A stretch of DNA of 64,000 nt from Paraburkholderia unamae (lineage in GTDB: Bacteria; Pseudomonadota; Gammaproteobacteria; Burkholderiales; Burkholderiaceae). This document shows positions 8,678-16,534 of this stretch, piece by piece. A program made the position numbers and the translations under genes. The notes below the pieces were generated by a model. The model was given only the letters and a program-made list of their open reading frames with translations. It made no database searches and was not told the origin of the DNA. The DNA is taken from positions 62,001 to 126,000 of the forward strand of contig NZ_QLSU01000004.1 of NCBI RefSeq assembly GCF_003268775.1, in the 5' to 3' direction. The first letter of the stretch is position 1. Each line of letters starts with the position of its first letter.

Positions 8678-8710
8678 CCCGCCAGCCTGTGAAGGCTGGC
8701 GGGTTTTTTT
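8678..8710 (+). terminator. Rho-independent terminator of the thioesterase gene
   Basis: A perfect 10-base stem (CCCGCCAGCC at 8678-8687, GGCTGGCGGG at 8694-8703) with a six-base loop is followed by seven Ts at 8704-8710. Confidence 0.93.
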
Positions 8711-8786
8711 ACGTCTATGTGGCGTCAAGCGTCCTTGATTCGATGACTTAGCCAGACTAGACTAACCAGGCAATACAGGAGGTCTC

Positions 8787-9035
8787 ATGCCCTACGTGAA
8801 CATGCTGGAAGCCAAGTCATCCCTCTCGCGCCTTGTCGAGGATGTCGAGTTGGGGCGGGAAAAGGAAATCATCATTGCTCGCGGCGGCCGGCCGGTCGCC
8901 CGGCTCGTGCCGCTTGCGCCGGAGGCGCCCGTCGAGCGCCGCATCGGCATAGCCAAGGGCGCATTTGAGATCCCCGACGACATCGACGCCCACAACGACG
9001 AAGTCGCGGCGCTGTTCAACGGGGGCGGCGCTTGA
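8787..9035 (+). CDS. Phd/YefM-type antitoxin
   Basis: An 82-residue protein whose N-terminal half (MLEAKSSLSRLVEDVELGRE, then IIIARGGRPVARLVPL) is the DNA-binding fold of Phd/YefM and VapB-like antitoxins. The acidic C-terminal part should wrap the toxin. AGGAGG lies seven bases before the ATG. The stop overlaps the toxin start by four bases. Such antitoxins repress their own promoter; TTAG...CTAA at 8748-8765 is a weak candidate site. Confidence 0.87.
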   Translation: MPYVNMLEAKSSLSRLVEDVELGREKEIIIARGGRPVARLVPLAPEAPVERRIGIAKGAFEIPDDIDAHNDEVAALFNGGGA

Positions 9036-9418
9036 ATATTCTGCTCGACACGCATATTGCGCTTTGGGCCATCGCCGATAGCCCCCGGTTGCCAAAGGTG
9101 GCGCGGGAAATGATTCTGGCGCCGACGAGCACGATCTACGTCAGCACCGCGAGCATCTGGGAAATCGGCATCAAGTATTCGCTGCATCGCGGCGACATGC
9201 CCGTGTCCGGTGAAGCGGCACTGCATTACTTCAGGCAAGCGGGCTATCGCATTCTGCCGATCGAGGCCGAGCACGCCGTTGCCGTCGAATCGCTGCCGCC
9301 GCATCATCAGGATCCTTTTGACCGGCTACTCGTGGCGCAAGCCTTGACCGAGCCGCTTCGGCTGATATCGCACGACCGTCAGGTCGCGCAATATAGCGAC
9401 ACCGTGGTTCTGGTCTAG
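9032..9418 (+). CDS. PIN-domain toxin (VapC type)
   Basis: A 128-residue PIN-domain ribonuclease. The acidic metal-binding residues expected of the family are visible: D6 (LLDTH), E44 (SIWEIGIK), D94/D97 (HQDPFDRLLVAQA) and D115 (SHD). The start is TTG at 9032, overlapping the antitoxin stop (TTGA). VapC toxins cut tRNA or rRNA when the antitoxin is lost. The pair has no mobile-element genes next to it. Confidence 0.88.
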   Translation: MNILLDTHIALWAIADSPRLPKVAREMILAPTSTIYVSTASIWEIGIKYSLHRGDMPVSGEAALHYFRQAGYRILPIEAEHAVAVESLPPHHQDPFDRLLVAQALTEPLRLISHDRQVAQYSDTVVLV

Positions 9419-9477
9419 ACCGCAAGCATGCCGGTTGTGCGGATTGTGCCGCCCGCGTGCCTGCGGGCGGCCAGGCT

Positions 9478-10575
9478 TCAGGGCGCCGAAGCCGGCTTTG
9501 CCGGTTCGGCCGTGACGCCCGACGCCGGCGCGGCAGCCGAAGCCGCGACGGGCGCCGATGCCGTAGCCGGTGCGGAAGCCGCCACCGCCGCTGCTTCCGC
9601 TCCCGCCGTGCCCGCGGCGGCGGCCGCTCCGGCACCCGCGCCAGCAGCGCCAGCCGCGGTCGCTGCCGCGCCACTTGCCGGTGCCGCTCCCGCCGCGCTC
9701 ACATCGCCCGGATCGTCGTAATTCGGCAGACCATTGTTCGACGCACCCGAACCCGCCGCGCCACCCGTGGTGCCCGCCCCAGCCGGCGCGTCCGGATCGT
9801 CGTAATTGGGCAGGCCGTTGTCGTTCGGCTTGGCCGCGCCGCCCGATTCTCCCGGTTCGCCGTAATCGGGCAGCGGCGCGTTGTTGCCCTGCGAGCCGCG
9901 AATCAGCGATTCGCGCTGCTGGCGGTACGCGTCGCGCACGAACGAATACGGGTCGAGCGCGGCCTGCTTGAGCAGGTCGGTCGCGCCGAGCAGGTCCGAA
10001 CGCGCGCTGACGAACTGCGCGAGATACATCGGATTGCGAACGGCCGGCTCGAAGTAGTTGATGACGTTGAATTTCACGTCCACGCCCATGCCGATGCCGT
10101 CACGCACCGAGCTCGGCCCGAACAGCGGCAGCACGAGATATGGGCCCGCCGGTATGCCGTAGTGCCCCATCGTGAGACCGAAGTCCTGGTGGTGCTTGGG
10201 CAGTCCCGCCGCGGTTGCGAAGTCGATCAGGCCGCCCAGACCGAAGGTCGTGTTCATGGCGATGCGCATGAGATCCTGAACGGCGTCGGTGATCTTCAGT
10301 TGCAGCAGGTTGTTGGCGAAGTTGTCGGCGTCGCCGAGGTTCGAGAAGAAGTTCGTGATCGCCTGGCGCAGCGGCTGCGGCGTTACCTTCTGGTAGCCCT
10401 TCGCGATGGGTTGTGCGATGTAGGTGTCGAGTTTGTCGTTGAACTGGAAGATCACGCGATTCGTGGGCTCGAACGGGTCGCCCGGCTTGCGCTCGGGCCC
10501 CGTGGCGCAACCCGACGTCACGAGGAGCGCCAGGCTCGCCGCCGCCATGGTCAGCGCGGCTTGATTCTTTTTCAT
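9478..10575 (-). CDS. mlaA: MlaA/VacJ outer-membrane lipoprotein with long Ala-rich tail
   Basis: A 365-residue lipoprotein. The signal peptide ends in a lipobox with Cys23 (VTSGC). The MlaA core follows, beginning [15 protein letters not shown], and includes [19 protein letters not shown]. MlaA removes misplaced phospholipid from the outer leaflet of the outer membrane. The core ends near residue 235; the last ~130 residues are low complexity, with NGLPNYDDP twice, the variant APLPDYGEP once, and then an Ala-rich stretch. The tail is absent in most MlaA proteins. The start overlaps the hpnN stop by four bases, so it is co-translated with the hopanoid transporter. Confidence 0.9.
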   Translation of the reverse strand: MKKNQAALTMAAASLALLVTSGCATGPERKPGDPFEPTNRVIFQFNDKLDTYIAQPIAKGYQKVTPQPLRQAITNFFSNLGDADNFANNLLQLKITDAVQDLMRIAMNTTFGLGGLIDFATAAGLPKHHQDFGLTMGHYGIPAGPYLVLPLFGPSSVRDGIGMGVDVKFNVINYFEPAVRNPMYLAQFVSARSDLLGATDLLKQAALDPYSFVRDAYRQQRESLIRGSQGNNAPLPDYGEPGESGGAAKPNDNGLPNYDDPDAPAGAGTTGGAAGSGASNNGLPNYDDPGDVSAAGAAPASGAAATAAGAAGAGAGAAAAAGTAGAEAAAVAASAPATASAPVAASAAAPASGVTAEPAKPASAP

Positions 10576-13199
10576 TGATCGATCCCCTGAATTTCCGATC
10601 GTGCGCGCTTCGCGCGCGGCTTGCCCATCAGCACCGGCTGGAATACCACGGCGCCGATGAGCGTACAGAACAAGGACAGCGCGAGCAGTTTGCCCATGCT
10701 CGACGTGCCCGGATGATGCGAAAGCCACAGGCTGCCGAACGCCGTGGCCGTGGTCGCGGCGGAAAACAGCACCGCATGGGTGAGGCTGGAATGCAGCAGG
10801 CCAGTTTGCCCTGCGCGCCAGGCCATCACGAAATAGATTTTGAACGCGACGCCAACGCCGAGCATCAGGGGAAGCGCGATGATGTTGGCGAAATTGAGCT
10901 GGATACCGAACACAACGCACAACTCCAGCGTCACGAGCGCCGATACCAGCAGAGGAATCAGCGTGCGCAGCACGTCGCCGAAATTGCGCAACGTGATCCA
11001 CAGCAGCGCGGTGATGAGCACCACCGACCACGCCGCCGCCTGAAGGAACGCGAGGATGATGACGTTGGCCGAGTGCAGGATCGAGATCGGCCCGCCAATG
11101 GCGCCGGGCTCGGCCGCCTTCACGGCGTGCGCGAAGCGCGCGAGCATCACGTCGTCGTTGGGATCGACGCCCGGCGGCACGCGCGGCGCGATGTCCACGA
11201 TCGCCTGGCCGGTCGGCGCGACCCAGTCGCGCGCCATCTCGGGCGGCAGGTTCTCGCGGGTGATCTCGGTGGGCTGCAAGAGGCGCGAGAGCTGCGCGAA
11301 GGCGAGCTTGAGCGGCAGGCTGAAAGCGGTTTCCGCGCGATCGCGCACGGCCGGGCTCGCGTTGGCAAGCTTCGCGAGCGCGTCGGACAGATGCTTCGCC
11401 TCGGCAGCACCCGGCCCCGGATGATCGCCCGCGGCGAGCGCGAGCTGGTTGGCCGCGCGCTTGAGCGTCTGCACGCGCACCTCGTCGGTCACGGGCGAGG
11501 ACGGCTGTTGCGTGAGCGCGGGCAGAAGCTGCTGCGCGGCGCTCGAGATCAGCATGAGCTTTTGCTGCTGGTCGTCGGGAATCAGTGAGCTGAGCGTGGT
11601 GGCGCGCGCCACGTCAGGCAGCTTCGAAAGTCGCGCGGCGATCTTGTCGGCCTCTTCGAGCGACGGCGCGAGCACGCTTACGTCGTTGATCGAGATGACG
11701 GGCGAGTTCTTGAGCGCGAGCAGCGTCGCCATCGACTCGGTATGCGGATCCTTAAGATGCAGCGGATTGAAGTCGAAGCGCAGATGCAGCAGCAAAGGCG
11801 TCGCGCCCACCACGATGATGAGCGTGGTGATCAGCACGGGCTTGCGATGCTCGGCGAGCCATTTGTCCACCGGCGCGAGAAACGCGAAGCCGGGCGAGGC
11901 GCGCTCGCCCTTGGGGTTGAACACGCGGATGAGCGCCGGGAGCACCGTCATGTTGCAGAGGTACGCCACGAACATGCCCACGCCCGCGATCTGGCCGAGT
12001 TCCGAGAGGCCCTTGTAGGCGGTCGGCAGGAAGGAAAAGAAACTTTCGGCCACGGCAATCGCCGCGAGCGTGAGCGGCACGCCGATAGTGCGCGCGGTCT
12101 TGAGCAGCGCCGCGTCGAGCCGTTCGTCCTGAAAGCGCTCCTCTCGGTACTTCACGCCGAACTGCACGCCGAAATCGACGCCCAGCCCCACGAACAGCAC
12201 CATGAACGCGACCGAGAGCATGTTGAACGAGCCGATCATCATGAGGCCGAGCGCGGCCGTGATGACGAGGCCGATCAGGAGCGTGACGAGCGTCGCGCCG
12301 ATCAGCTTGCCCGAGCGCAGGGCGAGCCAGAGGATCAGCAGCACGACGACGACCGTGATCGCGCCATTGAGCGCCGCGCCGTCCTGGACCGAGGCGAATT
12401 CCTCGTCGGCGAGCGGCTGTTCGCCGGTCAGGCGCACGCGCGCGCCGAATTCCGTGTCGAGATGGAGCGAGGCGGCGGTCGCGCGGATCGCCTCCGAGGC
12501 GCTCGCGCCCGCGCGCAGCGCCGCGAAGTTAAGCACCGGCTGGACGGTGATGAACGCGAACGCGGGCTTCGTGGCCGCGTCCTTGTCGACCAGTCCGCGC
12601 CACGAGAACGCGGCGGGCTTGCCCGCCAGCACCTGATCGACGACGTCGGCGGCGCTGCCGAGCAGGTGCGCCATTTGCGGCAGCTTTACCTGGCCGATCG
12701 TGAGCGGCAGTTGCAGCGTGGTGGTGAGCGTGCCCGCGAGGCCCGCAAGGCTCGGGTCCTTGGCGAGCTGGTTCACGAGCGGGCGCGCCTGGACGAGCTG
12801 GCCCGTGGTCGAGAGGACGGTGTTCGTGGACGGAAAGAGCAGGCCGTTGTGCTGGAAGAACGGGCCGCCCGCGGGCTGCGAGACCGCGCTGAATTCGCGC
12901 GAGTCGGCCTGGAGCGCGTGGGCGAGCTTGTCGGCGGCCGCGTCGGCCATTTCCGGCGCGTCGGCTTCGACCACCACGAGCAGCGAGCTTGAGCGCTGCG
13001 GGAAGGCCTTGTCCTTGGCGTCACTGAGCGCGGCCCATTCCGCCTTGTTCTCGACGAGGCCGCTGACGTCCGTATTGATCTTGAAATGCTTCGCGACGTA
13101 CACGCCGGAGAGCACGGCGAGCACGATGGCGATTGCGATGACCCACGCCGCGCGGCGTACCGACCAGGCGACGAGGTGGATGATGAATGGCTTCAGCAT
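10572..13199 (-). CDS. hpnN: Hopanoid-associated RND/MMPL transporter HpnN
   Basis: A large inner-membrane protein of 875 residues in the MMPL/RND superfamily. The topology is the expected two-fold repeat: one N-terminal helix, a large periplasmic loop (~40-270), five or six helices, a second periplasmic loop (~460-690) and a final helix bundle. [18 protein letters not shown] in the first bundle is typical. HpnN carries hopanoids from the inner to the outer membrane in Rhodopseudomonas palustris. It is the first gene of a minus-strand pair with mlaA and is divergent from hpnM, which supports a joint trafficking role. Confidence 0.92.
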   Translation of the reverse strand: MLKPFIIHLVAWSVRRAAWVIAIAIVLAVLSGVYVAKHFKINTDVSGLVENKAEWAALSDAKDKAFPQRSSSLLVVVEADAPEMADAAADKLAHALQADSREFSAVSQPAGGPFFQHNGLLFPSTNTVLSTTGQLVQARPLVNQLAKDPSLAGLAGTLTTTLQLPLTIGQVKLPQMAHLLGSAADVVDQVLAGKPAAFSWRGLVDKDAATKPAFAFITVQPVLNFAALRAGASASEAIRATAASLHLDTEFGARVRLTGEQPLADEEFASVQDGAALNGAITVVVVLLILWLALRSGKLIGATLVTLLIGLVITAALGLMMIGSFNMLSVAFMVLFVGLGVDFGVQFGVKYREERFQDERLDAALLKTARTIGVPLTLAAIAVAESFFSFLPTAYKGLSELGQIAGVGMFVAYLCNMTVLPALIRVFNPKGERASPGFAFLAPVDKWLAEHRKPVLITTLIIVVGATPLLLHLRFDFNPLHLKDPHTESMATLLALKNSPVISINDVSVLAPSLEEADKIAARLSKLPDVARATTLSSLIPDDQQQKLMLISSAAQQLLPALTQQPSSPVTDEVRVQTLKRAANQLALAAGDHPGPGAAEAKHLSDALAKLANASPAVRDRAETAFSLPLKLAFAQLSRLLQPTEITRENLPPEMARDWVAPTGQAIVDIAPRVPPGVDPNDDVMLARFAHAVKAAEPGAIGGPISILHSANVIILAFLQAAAWSVVLITALLWITLRNFGDVLRTLIPLLVSALVTLELCVVFGIQLNFANIIALPLMLGVGVAFKIYFVMAWRAGQTGLLHSSLTHAVLFSAATTATAFGSLWLSHHPGTSSMGKLLALSLFCTLIGAVVFQPVLMGKPRAKRARSEIQGIDQ

Positions 13200-13332
13200 A
13201 CAGGCGAGGGGGCCCTGTCAATTAGGTTCTTTGACGCGAAGCGCTCAAGTATACCGGCCCTGCCCGTCCCGGCGCGCCTCATGCACACGCCGGATTGAGG
13301 CGACGCCTGGGCAGCATCAGCGCCAAAGCCGT

Positions 13333-13369
13333 TATACTGGGCCAGCCGGAGGTACGGACCGTTCCGTAC
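13333..13369 (+). promoter_or_regulatory. Promoter -10 and inverted repeat upstream of hpnM
   Basis: TATACT at 13333-13338 is a good -10 hexamer, although I find no clear -35. Just downstream is a perfect 7-base inverted repeat GTACGGA-CCGT-TCCGTAC (13352-13369), which could be an operator or a leader hairpin. The same 208-base gap must also hold the hpnN promoter. Confidence 0.4.
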
Positions 13370-13407
13370 TTTACCGGCACCTGAATTTCACTGTTCCAGA
13401 AGAGCGT

Positions 13408-14016
13408 ATGAAACGTTACTTGACCGCATTTCTTGCCGCCGCCTGTTTCATGGGCATTTCGGGTGCCGCGTACGCACAGGCTTCGCCGGACGCGACCGTC
13501 AAGGCCGCCGTGGAAGGCACCGTGAAGGCGATGCAGGCCGACCCGCAGGCGCGCGGCGGCGACATGAACAAGATCACCCAGGTGGTCGAAACCCATTTCG
13601 TCCCCGCTACCGACTTCAAGCGCACCACGCGCATCGCGGTGGGCAAGCCTTGGGCGACGGCTACGCCGGAGCAGCAGCAAAAGCTCTATGAGCAATTTCA
13701 ACTCCTGCTCGTGAAGACCTACGCCTCGTCGCTCTCGCAACTGCGCGATACGCAGGTCAACTTCAAGTTCGCGCCGTCGAGCACGGGTGCGGGCGCAAAG
13801 GACACCGTGGTGCAGTCGCACGTCATCAGCAACGGCGGCGACGACGCCATCGACTACCGCCTCACGCAAACGCCCAACGGCTGGAAGATCTACGACATCA
13901 ACATGATGGGCGCGTGGCTGATCCAGGTCTACCAGACGCAGTTCGCCGACCAGATCGCCAAGGGCGGCATCGACGGGCTCATCAAGTTCCTCGTCGACCA
14001 CAACGCGCGCAGCTGA
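13408..14016 (+). CDS. hpnM: HpnM, MlaC-like periplasmic lipid-binding protein
   Basis: A 202-residue secreted protein of the toluene-tolerance Ttg2D/MlaC superfamily. A signal peptide ends about residue 23 (GAAYAQA). The rest (FKRTTRIAVGKPWATATPEQQQ, split here by family motif TPEQQQKLYEQF) matches the family, which binds a phospholipid in a deep pocket and shuttles it across the periplasm. Divergence from hpnN points to the hopanoid-linked member HpnM, and no mlaFED genes are present. I cannot exclude that it serves as the MlaC of the cell. An A-G-rich site precedes ATG 13408. Confidence 0.85.
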   Translation: MKRYLTAFLAAACFMGISGAAYAQASPDATVKAAVEGTVKAMQADPQARGGDMNKITQVVETHFVPATDFKRTTRIAVGKPWATATPEQQQKLYEQFQLLLVKTYASSLSQLRDTQVNFKFAPSSTGAGAKDTVVQSHVISNGGDDAIDYRLTQTPNGWKIYDINMMGAWLIQVYQTQFADQIAKGGIDGLIKFLVDHNARS

Positions 14017-14053
14017 TCGCCGATCGCTGTTTGCACATGCATTGTGCCTTGTC

Positions 14054-14087
14054 GGGCGCGCTGGCTGCTGGCCAGTGCGCCCGTTTC
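14054..14087 (+). terminator. Hairpin terminator after hpnM
   Basis: A 12-base stem with one G-T pair (14054-14065 with 14071-14082) and a five-base loop is followed by GTTTCATTT. It lies between convergent genes and touches the stop of the NarL-type regulator at 14086. Confidence 0.6.
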
Positions 14088-14751
14088 ATTTCCGGCGGTG
14101 CTCCACGGCGAACTTGATCAGTTCCGCCTGCCCTTCGATCTCCAGTTTGCGCTTGATATTGAGCCGGTGCGTTTCGACCGTGCGCACCGACAGCCCTTCG
14201 CGCTGCGCGATCTGCTTGCTCGACAGCCCTTCGGCCAGCGCGTCGAGAATGTCGCGCTCGCGCGGCGTGAGGCGCTCCACGGGCGTGCTGCGCGCGGACG
14301 CCTGGATCATGCGTGCGCTCAGTCCCGCACTGAAGTACGTGCGCCCCGCCAGCACCGCCTCGATCGCGCGGATGATCTCGGTGGCCGGCGAGTCCTTGAG
14401 CACATAGCCGCTCGCGCCCGCGCGCACGGCTTCCGTCACATACTCGATGTTGTCGTGCATGGAGAGCATCAGCACGCGGATGCCCGGAAACCGCTCGTGG
14501 AATATGCCCGCGAGCGCGATGCCGTTCACGCCGGCCATGCCTACGTCCATGAGCACGAGGTCGGGTTCGAGCGACGCCGCGAGCGCGATGGCCTCGTCGG
14601 CGTTGCCGGCCTCGCCCGCCACCTCGAAGCCCGGCACGGCTTCGAGACGCGCGCGCAGGCCGTCGCGCACGAGCGGGTGGTCGTCGACCAGCACGAGGCG
14701 CGCAGGCCGGTCCGGGGCGTTCGTATCGTTGATTTCGTTCACATTCATCAT
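14086..14751 (-). CDS. NarL/LuxR-type response regulator
   Basis: A 221-residue two-domain regulator. The N-terminal receiver has D23-D24 (LVDDHPLVRDG), the phospho-acceptor D69 (LMDVGMAG) and the conserved Lys in VLKDSP. The C-terminal LuxR helix-turn-helix (~155-218) contains LTPRERDILDALAEGLSSKQ and SVRTVETHRLNIKRKL. The start overlaps the kinase stop by four bases, so the two form one operon. The divergent cstA promoter with its TACGTAG repeats is the obvious candidate target. Confidence 0.92.
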   Translation of the reverse strand: MMNVNEINDTNAPDRPARLVLVDDHPLVRDGLRARLEAVPGFEVAGEAGNADEAIALAASLEPDLVLMDVGMAGVNGIALAGIFHERFPGIRVLMLSMHDNIEYVTEAVRAGASGYVLKDSPATEIIRAIEAVLAGRTYFSAGLSARMIQASARSTPVERLTPRERDILDALAEGLSSKQIAQREGLSVRTVETHRLNIKRKLEIEGQAELIKFAVEHRRK

Positions 14752-16238
14752 GTCGGCGTTCCGGAGACGGCGGCGGCATGCGGCGCCGCGTGGGATGCAA
14801 TCGGCACCCAGGCGGTGACGAGCGTGTGGCCGGGCTGCGAGGCGATGTCGAGGCGGCCGCCGAGCGACTCCAGCCGCTCGCGCATGTTGCGCAGGCCGAG
14901 ACCCGCGCGCGGGTCGGCCAGCGCGTGCGCCACGTCGAAGCCGCGGCCATTATCAGCAATGCTGAGCGTCACGCCGTTCGCCGCCACTTCGAGCGTGAGC
15001 GCGGCGCGCGCCGCGTGGGCGTGCCGCACGATATTGGTCAGCGCTTCCTGGGCAATGCGAAAGAGCGTCGTGTTGACGGCGTCGGGCAGCGCGGGCGCAT
15101 GCGCTCGCGCCCGCGTGGCGCGCGAAGGCTTGGGCTGCGCCTGCGTGAAGCCGATCTCGATGCCCGATTGATCGGCAAGCTCGCGCGTGAGTTGTTCGAG
15201 CGCGGCGGCGAGGCCGAGGTCGTCGAGCATCGCGGGGCGCAGCGCGTGCGAGATGCGGCGCACTTCGCGCAGCGTGTCGGAGAGGCGCGTGAGGCCGGTG
15301 GCGAGCGAGGCCTCCGCGGGAGGCACGCGCGTTTCGCCGCGCTCGAAGCGCGCGAGCGCCGATTCGAGCAGCAGCTTCACCGAAACAAGCATCTGGCTGA
15401 TGCCGTCATGCAGTTCGCGCGAAAGCCGCGCGCGCTCCTGCTCCTGCGACTCCACCACCTGTTGCGCGAGGCGCTTGAGCTTGGCGTCGGAGCTGCGATG
15501 CTCGCTCACGTTGAGCACGAGCGCGCCGAGCGCGATCACCAGCACGCCCGCGAGCGCGATTACCCCGAGCCACTTCATGGTGCGCTCGATGTTGGCGGAG
15601 GCGCGTTCGTCGATGTGCGCGAGCGTTGAATCGACATCGTCGAGATAGATGCCGGTGCCGACCATCCAGCCCCAGCGCGGCAGCGGCACGACATAGCCGA
15701 GCTTGGGCGCGAGCTTGCCCGTGGAAGGCCGGTGCCACATGTAGCGCACGAAGCCGCCGCCGCGTTGCGCCGCGGCGATGAGTTGCTGGATCGTGAGCGA
15801 GCCTTGCGGATCGCGCAGGTTCCACAAGTCCTGGCCGACGAGGCCCGGCTCGCGCGGATGCATGAGCGAACGCCCGTGCATGTCGTAGACGAAAAAGTAG
15901 CCGTCGGGGCCGAAGTCCATGTTCTGTAGCACCGCGAGCGCGGCGCGCTGGCGTGCGGCTTCGTCGGCGGGCGTGCTCAAGGCGCCGTCCCTGTTCGCCT
16001 CGGGCGCGTAGAGCGGCGCGATGGCGCTCGTCGCCAGCTCCACGTAGTGGCGCAACTCGATCTCCTTGCTCGTGAGATACGCGCTTTGCATGGTGGCGTG
16101 CTGCGTTTGCGCGAGGCGCGTCGCCTGCTGGCGCACGCCGATCCCGATCCCGGCAATGGCGACGAGAAACGGCACGACCGCGAGCAGGAAGATCTTCGTC
16201 TTCAGGCGGCGGTCAGTGAGAAAAAATGGGGCGTGCAT
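14748..16238 (-). CDS. Cache-domain sensor histidine kinase (HisKA_3)
   Basis: The protein has 496 residues if started at ATG 16238. A first membrane helix (~14-34) is followed by a periplasmic single-Cache-like domain (~40-215) with GYFFVYDMHGRSLMHP and WGWMVGTGIYLDDV, then a second helix (~223-243). The dimerisation/phospho-transfer box ARLSRELHDGISQ gives the phosphorylated H277, and the ATPase N and G boxes are seen in ALTNIVRHAHA and IADNGRGFD. Cache domains of this kind often bind small organic acids. In-frame ATGs at 16268 and 16301 are possible starts; none has a clear ribosome site. Confidence 0.88.
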   Translation of the reverse strand: MHAPFFLTDRRLKTKIFLLAVVPFLVAIAGIGIGVRQQATRLAQTQHATMQSAYLTSKEIELRHYVELATSAIAPLYAPEANRDGALSTPADEAARQRAALAVLQNMDFGPDGYFFVYDMHGRSLMHPREPGLVGQDLWNLRDPQGSLTIQQLIAAAQRGGGFVRYMWHRPSTGKLAPKLGYVVPLPRWGWMVGTGIYLDDVDSTLAHIDERASANIERTMKWLGVIALAGVLVIALGALVLNVSEHRSSDAKLKRLAQQVVESQEQERARLSRELHDGISQMLVSVKLLLESALARFERGETRVPPAEASLATGLTRLSDTLREVRRISHALRPAMLDDLGLAAALEQLTRELADQSGIEIGFTQAQPKPSRATRARAHAPALPDAVNTTLFRIAQEALTNIVRHAHAARAALTLEVAANGVTLSIADNGRGFDVAHALADPRAGLGLRNMRERLESLGGRLDIASQPGHTLVTAWVPIASHAAPHAAAVSGTPT

Positions 16239-16356
16239 GGCGATGTCGGGTGCTGAGTCTGCAAGCATAACCGCGCGCGTGCGGCTGGGCAGCCAATCCA
16301 TGCAGCGTTTAACGGCTGGCAGCGCGGGTGCAGATCATCGAGGCTGTTGGGCTGCC

Positions 16357-16386
16357 TACGTAGTCACACGTAGAGCACTTACGTAG
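16357..16386. promoter_or_regulatory. Three TACGTAG-type direct repeats upstream of cstA
   Basis: TACGTAG occurs at 16357-16363 and 16380-16386, with CACGTAG at 16367-16373 between them. The starts are 10 and 13 bases apart, on one face of the helix for the first pair. The first copy is part of the palindrome CTACGTAG. NarL-family regulators bind 7-base sites of this kind, and a NarL-type system is transcribed divergently from this region, so these are its probable operators. Confidence 0.55.
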
Positions 16387-16534
16387 TTGTCCGGTTGTGG
16401 CTGACGGTTTGAAAGCGAATACTACCGCCCACAGCACGGCGCAATGCGTCGTGCATGCGCCGCCTGGAAACGGCGCGACGGAGCCCGGTCCCGATGCCGG
16501 GTGCACAAGTAAAACCATAAACAGGAGACGCCGC

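Noticed and set aside
8787..9418. Mobile element carrying the toxin-antitoxin pair
   Set aside because: No transposase, integrase, inverted repeats or target duplications are seen around the pair.
13408..14016. MlaC of a standard Mla operon
   Set aside because: No mlaFEDB genes accompany it and it faces hpnN, so HpnM is the better reading, though MlaC function cannot be ruled out.
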